Assembly (NCBI GenBank): GCA_015655225.1 | Contig: JAATFK010000608.1 | Location: forward strand, 1 to 10,469 | Direction: 5' to 3' | DNA from: Solirubrobacterales bacterium | GTDB lineage: Bacteria > Actinomycetota > Thermoleophilia > Solirubrobacterales > Solirubrobacteraceae | Length of the DNA: 10,469 nucleotides | In this document: piece after piece, positions 1-5,657 of the stretch | Layout of the letters: each line of letters opens with the position of its first letter | Numbering within the stretch: position 1 is the first letter of the stretch | Translations under genes and position numbers: made by a program | Notes under the pieces: model-generated | Seen by the model: the letters and a program-made list of their open reading frames with translations, nothing else | What the model was told of the DNA's origin: nothing | Database searches by the model: none

Positions 1-519
1 GGCGGCGGCGCCGGCCTCGGCGACCCGCTGCTGCGGGAGCCGGCCAGAGTCGCGGCGGACGTCGTCGCCGGCTACGTGACCGAGGCTCACGCGAAGGCGA
101 TCTACGGCGTCATCCTCGATGCCGAGAACGGCGTCGACGAGGCCGCGACGGCCGAGCGGCGCGCCGCGATCCGCAACGAGCGGATCGGCGGAGAGCCGAC
201 GAAGGAGGCGCGCGCGCCGCAGTACATCGGCGTCTCGCTCGCCCGGGACGACGACAGCTGGTCGTGCGCATCGTGCGATGAGCGGCTCGCCGACGCCGAC
301 GCCAACTGGCGCGACGGGGCGGTCCTCTCCGAGAACCCGATCGCGGAGCGCTACGACACGCTCGAGATGATCGTCCGCGACCGCAAGGAGGCCCCGCGCG
401 TGATGGCGCGGGAGTACTTCTGCCCGGCCTGCGCGGCGGCGCTCGGCGTCGACGTCGCGACCGCCGACCTGGAGACGCTGCCGGCTGCCGCGCCGCTGCG
501 TCAGGCGGTCGCCTCGTAA
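1..519 (+). CDS. Hydantoinase B/oxoprolinase-family protein, C-terminal part with acetone carboxylase gamma-like zinc ribbon (5' truncated by window)
   Basis: The reading frame is open from base 1 and gives 172 residues up to a TAA. The first ~40 residues (GGGAGLGDPL..., then RVAADVVAGYVT...YGVIL) match the typical C-terminus of HyuB-type subunits, which in hydantoinases, oxoprolinases and acetone/acetophenone carboxylases carry out ATP-linked ring opening or carboxylation with a HyuA partner. Instead of ending there, the protein continues for ~130 residues. These contain two CxxC knuckles, C89/C92 and C141/C144 (numbered from base 1), separated by 48 residues, with a WxxG...NP...ERY region between them. 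This resembles the small gamma subunit of acetone carboxylase, so the protein appears to be an alpha-gamma type fusion. The downstream GTG at base 76 is internal, not the start. The HyuA partner would be expected upstream, outside the window. The HyuB assignment is firm; the gamma-like label rests on the zinc-ribbon layout. Confidence 0.8.
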   Translation, partial: GGGAGLGDPLLREPARVAADVVAGYVTEAHAKAIYGVILDAENGVDEAATAERRAAIRNERIGGEPTKEARAPQYIGVSLARDDDSWSCASCDERLADADANWRDGAVLSENPIAERYDTLEMIVRDRKEAPRVMAREYFCPACAAALGVDVATADLETLPAAAPLRQAVAS

Positions 520-537
520 GCAGGATCGGCGCGATCT

Positions 538-569
538 GGGGGTGTGGCAGCGACGCTTGTCACACCCCC
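538..569. terminator. Hairpin downstream of the HyuB-like gene, overlapping the next promoter
   Basis: GGGGGTGTG (538-546) is perfectly complementary to CACACCCCC (561-569). Continuing inward, a G:T wobble and two more pairs give a ~12-bp stem with an 8-nt loop. It begins 18 nt after the HyuB-like stop. No T-tract follows, which is usual for high-GC actinobacterial terminators. The right arm contains the -35 box of the response regulator promoter, so the repeat could equally be an operator. Confidence 0.5.
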
Positions 570-585
570 GGGTCGGCGCTACAGT
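557..585 (+). promoter_or_regulatory. SigA-type promoter of the two-component operon
   Basis: TTGTCA (557-562, 5/6 to the -35 consensus) and TACAGT (580-585, 4/6 to the -10 consensus) are separated by exactly 17 nt. This predicts transcription from about 592 and a leader of about 67 nt before the response regulator ATG at 659. It is the best promoter match seen in the window. Confidence 0.6.
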
Positions 586-595
586 CCGTCGTCGA

Positions 596-643
596 ATGCC
601 GACCGGCCGGTAGGAACCTTCCCCGGGGTTCGCCGCTCGGCAT
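596..643 (+). promoter_or_regulatory. Structured 5' leader of the response regulator gene
   Basis: ATGCCGA (596-602) pairs perfectly with TCGGCAT (637-643). Inside it, GAACC (614-618) pairs with GGTTC (627-631), and there are the self-complementary blocks CCGGCCGG and CCCCGGGG. The outer stem starts at the predicted 5' end of the message and closes directly in front of the Shine-Dalgarno. No known riboswitch was recognised. Confidence 0.3.
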
Positions 644-644
644 C

Positions 645-650
645 AGGAGG
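645..650 (+). promoter_or_regulatory. Strong ribosome binding site of the response regulator
   Basis: AGGAGG lies 8 nt before the ATG at 659. This fixes the start of the response regulator and suggests efficient translation. Confidence 0.8.
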
Positions 651-658
651 AGAGACCG

Positions 659-1327
659 ATGCGGATAATGATCGTGGACGATCACGAGATCGTCCGTGAG
701 GGCGTTCGAGCAACCCTGTCGAGCGATCCGCGGATCGAGGTCGTCGGCGAGGCCAGCACCGGCAGAGAGGCGCTGCGGCGCGTCCGCCAGACGCTTCCCG
801 ACATCGCCCTGGTCGACCTGCGCCTGCCGGACATGCGAGGCGAGGACCTGACGCGCGAGCTGCGGCGCGACTTCCCCAGCACCGCGGTGATCATCCTCAC
901 GACGTACCTGAGCGAGGAGACCGTGCGCGGCGCGCTCGACGCGGGTGCGGCCGCCTACGTCACGAAGGCCGCCGGCCTGCCGGAGCTGATCGCGGCGATC
1001 GAGCGCGTGATGGACGGGCGCGGCGCGCCCGGCGTCGCCGCCGGGCCGCAGATCGTCAAGCAGCTGCACGCGCTCGTCGAGGACCGCATGAGCGGCGCGC
1101 GCCCGACGCCGCAGCAGGAGCGCGTCCTGGAGCTGGCGGCGCAGGGCTTCACCAACCAGGAGATCGGGACGCGGCTCTTCATCTCCGAGTCGACCGTCCG
1201 CTTCCACGTCCAGAAGCTGAAGGCGAAGTTCGCCGCTCGCACCAAGACCGAGCTGATCGCGAAGGCGATCCGGACGGGCTTCATCGCGCCGGCCGGCGAG
1301 GCCGGAGCGGCCCAGCGCGAGGCATGA
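659..1327 (+). CDS. NarL/FixJ-family response regulator (receiver + LuxR-type HTH)
   Basis: This is a 222-residue DNA-binding response regulator. The N-terminal receiver (about 1-120) has the acidic pair D7/D8 (IMIVDDHEIVREG), the phospho-acceptor D53 (IALVDLRLPDM), the switch threonines at 81-82 (ILTTYLS) and the conserved lysine K103 (AAYVTKAA). A linker leads to a LuxR-type helix-turn-helix at about 147-208 (PTPQQERVLELAAQGFTNQE, then FISESTVRFHVQKLKAKF). Length and architecture are normal for the family. All phosphorylation residues are present, so it should be activated by a kinase, most simply the one encoded next, whose ATG overlaps this stop in ATGA. It has its own promoter and a strong RBS. 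Targets are not shown by the sequence; proteins of this class usually bind imperfect inverted repeats of roughly 18-20 bp as dimers. Confidence 0.95.
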   Translation: MRIMIVDDHEIVREGVRATLSSDPRIEVVGEASTGREALRRVRQTLPDIALVDLRLPDMRGEDLTRELRRDFPSTAVIILTTYLSEETVRGALDAGAAAYVTKAAGLPELIAAIERVMDGRGAPGVAAGPQIVKQLHALVEDRMSGARPTPQQERVLELAAQGFTNQEIGTRLFISESTVRFHVQKLKAKFAARTKTELIAKAIRTGFIAPAGEAGAAQREA

Positions 1328-3327
1328 TCACGCTCGTCGCTCCCGCCCTCGGCCGTGGCCAGGCGGGCTTCGACGGCCTGACGGTCGCGGCGCGTCGCAC
1401 GCTCGGCAGCGACGCGATCGTGATCGTCTTCGAGCCCGGCGTGCGGCCGCCGGTCGTGGTCGCCGCCGAGGGGCTCGCCGCGCCCGAGCTGGCGGAGCTG
1501 GAGCAGGCGCTGGCGGAGCGCCGGCCGGGCTATCTGGAGCGCGAGTTCGAGGGCGTCCTGAGCTCCTCGGTCGCGCTCGCGGGGGAGCGGCTGGGCGCGA
1601 TCTACGCGCTCAAGCGGCGCGCCGGCGTGTTCGAGAACGAGCACCTGATCATGACGTTCGCCGCCCAGGTGGCGACCGCCTTCGGCCTCAGACGCCGCCC
1701 CGACACCCACGAGGACCGCACCGAGCGGCTCGACGCGCTCGACCAGCTGCTGCTCTCGGCGCACAGCTTCGAGGACCTGAGCGCCGCGCTCGCGACCGCG
1801 ATCGGGCCGCTGTTCGACGGCGCGAAGATGGCCGTGATGGTCTCCGACAGCCAGCGCAACGTCCTGCAGATGATCCCCGGCTCGTTCGGCGCCCACCCCG
1901 ACGTGGCGGCCTCCCACCAGGTCAGCATCTTCGATCCGCACAGCAACTCGGCGCGCACCTTCACGACCGGGCAGCCGTACTTCAGCAACGTCTCCGAGAC
2001 CGACGCCAGCATCCGCAGAGAGTACGTCGAGGTCTTCCAGATCCACCGGCTGCTGTCGATCCCGCTCGGCCAGGTCGGCGTCCTGCACATCGCGAACAAG
2101 CCGACCGACTACACGCTGGAGGACGTCGAGCGCGCGCTGCAGGTCGCGCCCCGGATCGCGAGCATCGTGGAGCTGGCGACGACGCTCTTCCGTCTCCGCC
2201 GCCAGCAGGCGATCGACGGGATCCTCTCGAGCGTCGCGGTCGCCGTCGCGTCGGGCTCGAACGGGAAGGACTTCCTCACGCCGGCGCTGAGCGAGCTGTG
2301 CGTCGCGACCGAGGCGAGCCTCGTCGCGATCGTCCCCGACGACGCGCCGCCGATGCTCGGCCGCGACGGCCCGCGCGACGAGGAGCGCGAGCGGCTGGTG
2401 CTGGAGGAGGCCGGGGGGTACCCGGGGATGCGCGCCTACGTGGTCGGGCCGCAGAAGGCCGGCGACCCCGGCTGGGCCGCGTTCTACCTGCCGGTCTACC
2501 TCGGGCGCCAGCGGATGGGGACGCTCGCCGCCTACCGGCTGCGCGGCGAGCCGTTCGCGCAGGCGGAGCGCTCCGCGCTCGCGCGGATGGCGAACCTCGC
2601 CGCCCTGGCGCGCGCGACCGAGCGCTACCAGCAGCAGCGCGCCGAGCTGGCGCGGCTCCAGGAGCGCCAGCGGATCGCCGACGACCTGCACGACGACGTG
2701 GCGCAGATCCTCTTCGCCGCCCAGCTGACGCTCGACGCCCTGCTCCAGCGCGAGAGCGTCGACGACGAGGCGGCGGCGGCGATCGTGCGTGCGCGCGGCC
2801 AGCTGATCCGCGCCGACACGACGATACGCACGGTCATCCACCGGCTCTCCAGCCCGCCGGCGGCCGACATCGCGACGCGCCTCGCGTCGGTCGTCTCCAG
2901 CGTCGAGGAGGAGTTCTCGCTCGCGATCCGCCTCGCCGTCGCGGAGGACGCCGCGGCGCGGGCGAGAAACCTGCGACGGCCGGTCTCCGACACGCTCGTG
3001 AAGGTCGCGCGCGAGGCGCTCGTCAACGCCGCCAAGCACGCCGGTCCGTGTCGCGTCTCGGTCGCGCTGGAGGTCTCGCGGCGCGACCGCGTCGTCTTGA
3101 CGGTCGCCGACGACGGGCGCGGGACCCCAGGTCCCGACGGGCTCCCGCACCACGGGCTGCTGTCGCTGCGGCGCGCGGTCCGCGACCACGACGGCAGCCT
3201 GCGCGTCACCCATGCGCCCGGCGGCGGCACGAGAGTGACCGCGAGCGTCCCGCTCGGGAGCACGCCGTCGGCGAGTGCGGGGCGACTGGCGGACCCGACA
3301 GTTGCCGCCTCCCGGCCCTCGGCCTAG
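1324..3327 (+). CDS. Soluble sensor histidine kinase with three GAF-like domains, HisKA_3/NarL class
   Basis: This 667-residue kinase has its start overlapping the response regulator stop (ATGA), implying translational coupling. Three GAF-like modules can be outlined: about 1-122 (degenerate, short), about 145-290 (the clearest, with IPLGQVGVLHIANK) and about 295-430 (with YLPVYLGRQRMGTLAAYR). A coiled coil (about 425-448) leads to the HisKA_3 dimerisation helix with the phospho-acceptor H456 in RIADDLHDDVAQ. The HATPase domain follows: N-box around N568 (REALVNAAKHA), G1 box DDGRG at 596-600, HHGLLSLRRAV at 609-619 and G2 box GGGTR at 633-637. No transmembrane segment or signal peptide is visible, so it should sense a cytoplasmic signal or diffusible ligand. 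All catalytic motifs are intact. The ligand of the GAF domains cannot be read from the sequence. The C-terminal ~25 residues are low complexity. Confidence 0.93.
   Translation: MITLVAPALGRGQAGFDGLTVAARRTLGSDAIVIVFEPGVRPPVVVAAEGLAAPELAELEQALAERRPGYLEREFEGVLSSSVALAGERLGAIYALKRRAGVFENEHLIMTFAAQVATAFGLRRRPDTHEDRTERLDALDQLLLSAHSFEDLSAALATAIGPLFDGAKMAVMVSDSQRNVLQMIPGSFGAHPDVAASHQVSIFDPHSNSARTFTTGQPYFSNVSETDASIRREYVEVFQIHRLLSIPLGQVGVLHIANKPTDYTLEDVERALQVAPRIASIVELATTLFRLRRQQAIDGILSSVAVAVASGSNGKDFLTPALSELCVATEASLVAIVPDDAPPMLGRDGPRDEERERLVLEEAGGYPGMRAYVVGPQKAGDPGWAAFYLPVYLGRQRMGTLAAYRLRGEPFAQAERSALARMANLAALARATERYQQQRAELARLQERQRIADDLHDDVAQILFAAQLTLDALLQRESVDDEAAAAIVRARGQLIRADTTIRTVIHRLSSPPAADIATRLASVVSSVEEEFSLAIRLAVAEDAAARARNLRRPVSDTLVKVAREALVNAAKHAGPCRVSVALEVSRRDRVVLTVADDGRGTPGPDGLPHHGLLSLRRAVRDHDGSLRVTHAPGGGTRVTASVPLGSTPSASAGRLADPTVAASRPSA
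3284..3302 (+). promoter_or_regulatory. Degenerate copy of the shared palindromic motif upstream of the acyl-CoA dehydrogenase
   Basis: GACTGGCG-gaccc-GACAGT matches 14 of 20 positions of the motif found upstream of the luciferase-like and exporter genes, in the same orientation relative to the gene and with its edge 38 nt before the ATG. One half is intact and the other is weak. It lies inside the end of the kinase gene, so chance is a real possibility. Confidence 0.25.
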
Positions 3328-3330
3328 GGT
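3302..3330 (+). promoter_or_regulatory. Possible near-leaderless promoter of the acyl-CoA dehydrogenase
   Basis: TTGCCG (3302-3307) and TAGGGT (3325-3330), a -10 of the TANNNT form common in actinobacteria, are 17 nt apart. Transcription would start about 3337, only a few bases before the ATG at 3341. The elements straddle the end of the kinase gene. The AGGG within 3326-3329 could alternatively serve as a Shine-Dalgarno on read-through messages. Confidence 0.4.
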
Positions 3331-3340
3331 GCAGCGCCAT

Positions 3341-4525
3341 ATGTCTGATTCCGCTGCGATCGCCCCTGCCCTGCCCCTCGTCGAGAGCGACGAGCATCAG
3401 GCCCTCCGCTCCGCCGTCCGCGCCATCGCCGGCGGCTTCGGCCACAGCTACTACCAGCAGGTCTCGCGCGACGGCGAGTCGCCGACCGCGCTCTGGAACG
3501 CGCTCGCCGAGCACGGCTACCTCGGGGTCAACATCCCCGAGGAGTACGACGGCGGCGGGCTCGGCCTGCACGAGCTGGCGATGGTCTGCGAAGAGGTCGC
3601 GGCCGTCGGCTGTCCGCTGCTCCCGCTGCTCGTCTCGCCGGGGATCGCCGGCACCGTCCTGAGTCGCCACGGCTCGGTCGAGCAGAAGGAGCGCTGGCTG
3701 CGCGGGCTCGGCACCGGGGAGGCGCACTACGCGTTCGCGATCACCGAGCCGGACGCCGGCTCGAACACGCACAGAATCTCGACGCGGGCCGTTCGTGACG
3801 GCGACGACTGGCTGCTGCGCGGCACCAAGACCTACATCTCCGGCGTCGAGGACTCGCAGGCGCTGCTCGTGATGGCGCGCACCGGCGAGGTTGACGCGAG
3901 AGGGCGCGGACGCCTGTCGCTGTTCATCGTCGACGCCGACGCGCCGGGGCTCGAGCGTCAGCCGATCCCGAACGCCGTCTTCGAGCCCGAGCAGCAGTGG
4001 ACGCTCTTCTTCGACGACGTCCGCGTCAGCGACGACCGCCTGATCGGCGGCGAGGGAGAGGGGCTGCGCGTCGGCTTCGACGGCCTCAACCCCGAGCGGA
4101 TCCTGGCGGCGGCGGTCTGCACCGGCGTCGCGCGCTACGCCTTGGAGAAGGCCGCTGTCTACGCGAACGAGCGGCAGGTGTGGGGACAGCCGATCGGCGC
4201 CCACCAGGGCGTCGCGCACCCGCTCGCGGAGGCGAAGGTCGAGGTCGAGGGCGCCCGGCTGATGACGGCGAAGGCGGCGATCCTGCACGACGCCGGCTTC
4301 CCCGCCGGCGAGGCGTCGAACATGGCGAAGCTGCTCGCCTCCGACGCCGGCCTGAGAGCGCTCGACCGCTCGATCCAGGCGCACGGCGGCAACGGGCTCG
4401 CGGACGAGTACGGGCTGGCGGACCTGTGGTTCGTCGTGCGGCTGCTGAGAATCGCCCCCGTGTCGCGGGAGATGATTCTCAACTACGTGGCGCAGCATTC
4501 CTTGGGGTTGCCGCGGTCGTACTAG
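3341..4525 (+). CDS. Acyl-CoA dehydrogenase family protein
   Basis: This 394-residue FAD-dependent enzyme should introduce an alpha,beta double bond into an acyl-CoA and pass electrons to ETF. It shows the N-terminal helical domain, then the central beta-domain with AFAITEPDAGSNT (131-143) and WLLRGTKTYISG (157-168) that contact FAD and substrate, then the C-terminal helices with RQVWGQPIGAHQ (278-289) and IQAHGGNGLADEYG (345-358). Length is standard. The usual C-terminal YEG catalytic glutamate of medium-chain enzymes is absent (RIAPVSREM at 370-378). A glutamate, E252 in GLNPERI, sits where isovaleryl- and long-chain enzymes carry their base. ATG 3341 was chosen over the GTG at 3275, because the latter would add 22 non-conserved residues and overlap the kinase gene. 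It follows the kinase by 13 nt and may be co-transcribed with it or use its own promoter. The substrate is unknown. Confidence 0.92.
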   Translation: MSDSAAIAPALPLVESDEHQALRSAVRAIAGGFGHSYYQQVSRDGESPTALWNALAEHGYLGVNIPEEYDGGGLGLHELAMVCEEVAAVGCPLLPLLVSPGIAGTVLSRHGSVEQKERWLRGLGTGEAHYAFAITEPDAGSNTHRISTRAVRDGDDWLLRGTKTYISGVEDSQALLVMARTGEVDARGRGRLSLFIVDADAPGLERQPIPNAVFEPEQQWTLFFDDVRVSDDRLIGGEGEGLRVGFDGLNPERILAAAVCTGVARYALEKAAVYANERQVWGQPIGAHQGVAHPLAEAKVEVEGARLMTAKAAILHDAGFPAGEASNMAKLLASDAGLRALDRSIQAHGGNGLADEYGLADLWFVVRLLRIAPVSREMILNYVAQHSLGLPRSY

Positions 4526-4547
4526 TCGGCGGCGTTTCGAACGGCTG

Positions 4548-4594
4548 ACCACGAGGGAGAGTCGGGGCCGGCCGGGCCGGCGTTCCCTCGTGGT
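4548..4594. terminator. Bidirectional terminator between convergent genes
   Basis: ACCACGAGGGA (4548-4558) is perfectly complementary to TCCCTCGTGGT (4584-4594). The 25-nt loop contains further self-complementary GGCCGG/CCGGCC runs. It lies between the acyl-CoA dehydrogenase stop (4525) and the luciferase-like gene stop (4599), so it can end both transcripts. There is no long T-tract, though GTGTCGTT follows on the plus strand. Confidence 0.75.
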
Positions 4595-4598
4595 GTCG

Positions 4599-5603
4599 TT
4601 ACGCGGCTACGCGCGGTCTCAGGTAGCCGAGCCGTTGCAGGCGCTCGCCGAGCGCTTGGATGACGCTCAGCTGCTCGGCTTGGCCGAGGATGAACATCAC
4701 GCCCGTCCAGCCCTCGTCGGCGATCGCCCCGAGGGTCGCGTCCCACCGCGCCTCGTCGCCCCAGACGCAGAGGCTGTCGATCAGGTGGTTCGTGAGCCGT
4801 TCGGTGACGACGCCCGTGTTGCGCGGGCGCGAGTTGTCGGCGTGGTAGCCGTAGTCGTACGCGTGGCGCATGGCCAGCACGTCATCCTGGACGGCGGCGG
4901 GGACGTTGCGCTCGTCGAGGTCGCCGCGCATCGCGCGGTTGGCCATCGCGATCACCATCGCGCCGAGGTCGTCGCGGACGGCCGCGTGGCTCTCGGCCAG
5001 CGAGACGGTCGGGGCGATCCAGGTCTGCTTCTCGCCGCCCTCGGCGTGGACGCTCGCCAGCCGCCGCTTCCGCACCTCGGGGTCGAGCGTGCCGCCGTAG
5101 AGGAGGCCGTCGCCGGTGTGGGAGGCGAGCGCGGCGGCTCTCGGGCCGTCGGCGGCGATCAGCAGCGGGCAGCCGTCGCGCTGCATGCCGGTGACGGGGA
5201 TCGCGGTGTCCTTGAAGGCACCGCCCTCACCCCGCCAATACCCCTGGATCGCCTCGACGGCCTGCTGCAGCTGCGCGAGCGTCGCGGGTCTCATGCCCAA
5301 GCCCCGGGCCGCGCTGTTGCCGGTCGCCAGGGTTCCGACGGCGCGGCCGTCGGTGAAGCTGTTGAGCGTCGCGAGCAGGTTCCCGACGATCACCGGATGG
5401 CGGGCCACCACATGACTCACCATCGGCCCGACCTTCACCGAAGGCGCCGCGCGCGCGATCTCCAGCTGGTGGAGGTACGAGTCCTCGTAGACGGTCGGCG
5501 AGTCAGCGGCCGAGATCCACGAGAAGCCAAGGGACTCCCCGAGCCGGGCGGCGGCGCGGGTCCCTTCGAGCGAACGGGGCAGGACCATGAATCCGAATTC
5601 CAT
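4599..5603 (-). CDS. Luciferase-like (LLM class) flavin/F420-dependent oxidoreductase
   Basis: This 334-residue protein has the TIM-barrel pattern of the bacterial luciferase superfamily. It has an N-terminal MEFGFMVLPR strand, then AARLGESLGFSWISAADSP (18-36), VKVGPMVSHVVARHPVIVGN (57-76, the 'all-the-methods' strand region) and GRAVGTLATGNSAARGLG (86-103). YWRGEGGAF (122-130) and PLLIAADGPRAAALASHTGD (146-165) are typical of the Mer/F420-dependent branch. These enzymes use F420H2 or reduced FMN to reduce or mono-oxygenate a substrate; which cofactor is used here cannot be decided by eye. The ATG at 5603 was chosen over 5639 because MEFGF is the usual family start and GAGAGGG lies 7 nt upstream; the longer form would also run through the palindrome at 5638-5655. 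It is third in a tandem minus-strand series after the exporter and the AbiEi-like gene, with its own candidate operator upstream. Confidence 0.88.
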   Translation of the reverse strand: MEFGFMVLPRSLEGTRAAARLGESLGFSWISAADSPTVYEDSYLHQLEIARAAPSVKVGPMVSHVVARHPVIVGNLLATLNSFTDGRAVGTLATGNSAARGLGMRPATLAQLQQAVEAIQGYWRGEGGAFKDTAIPVTGMQRDGCPLLIAADGPRAAALASHTGDGLLYGGTLDPEVRKRRLASVHAEGGEKQTWIAPTVSLAESHAAVRDDLGAMVIAMANRAMRGDLDERNVPAAVQDDVLAMRHAYDYGYHADNSRPRNTGVVTERLTNHLIDSLCVWGDEARWDATLGAIADEGWTGVMFILGQAEQLSVIQALGERLQRLGYLRPRVAA

Positions 5604-5637
5604 GACCCGACCCTCTCCGACCCAGCCACCCCGGTGC

Positions 5638-5657
5638 ACTGGCGCTAGCGCCAGTCC
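5638..5657 (-). promoter_or_regulatory. Palindromic operator candidate, site 1 (upstream of luciferase-like gene)
   Basis: ACTGGCGCTAGCGCCAGT (5638-5655) is a perfect 18-bp palindrome. Extended by CC it matches 16 of 20 bases of the block at 8059-8078. Its near edge lies 34 nt from the ATG at 5603, exactly as for site 2 and the exporter. It overlaps the stop codon of the AbiEi-like gene (5645-5647), so it might also act as a short terminator stem. Confidence 0.5.

Noticed and set aside
955..3213. 752-codon open frame on the minus strand opposite the kinase
   Set aside because: It is antisense to a kinase with every catalytic motif intact, is dominated by Arg/Asp/Val-rich low-complexity sequence, and has no recognisable domain. 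Such frames are expected in very GC-rich coding DNA.
2298..3662. 454-codon plus-strand frame across the kinase and dehydrogenase genes
   Set aside because: It is arginine/alanine-rich out-of-frame sequence spanning two well-supported genes; no domain is visible.
4590..5648. 352-codon plus-strand frame opposite the luciferase-like gene
   Set aside because: It is the complement of a clear LLM-family protein, with composition typical of a shadow frame and no motif.
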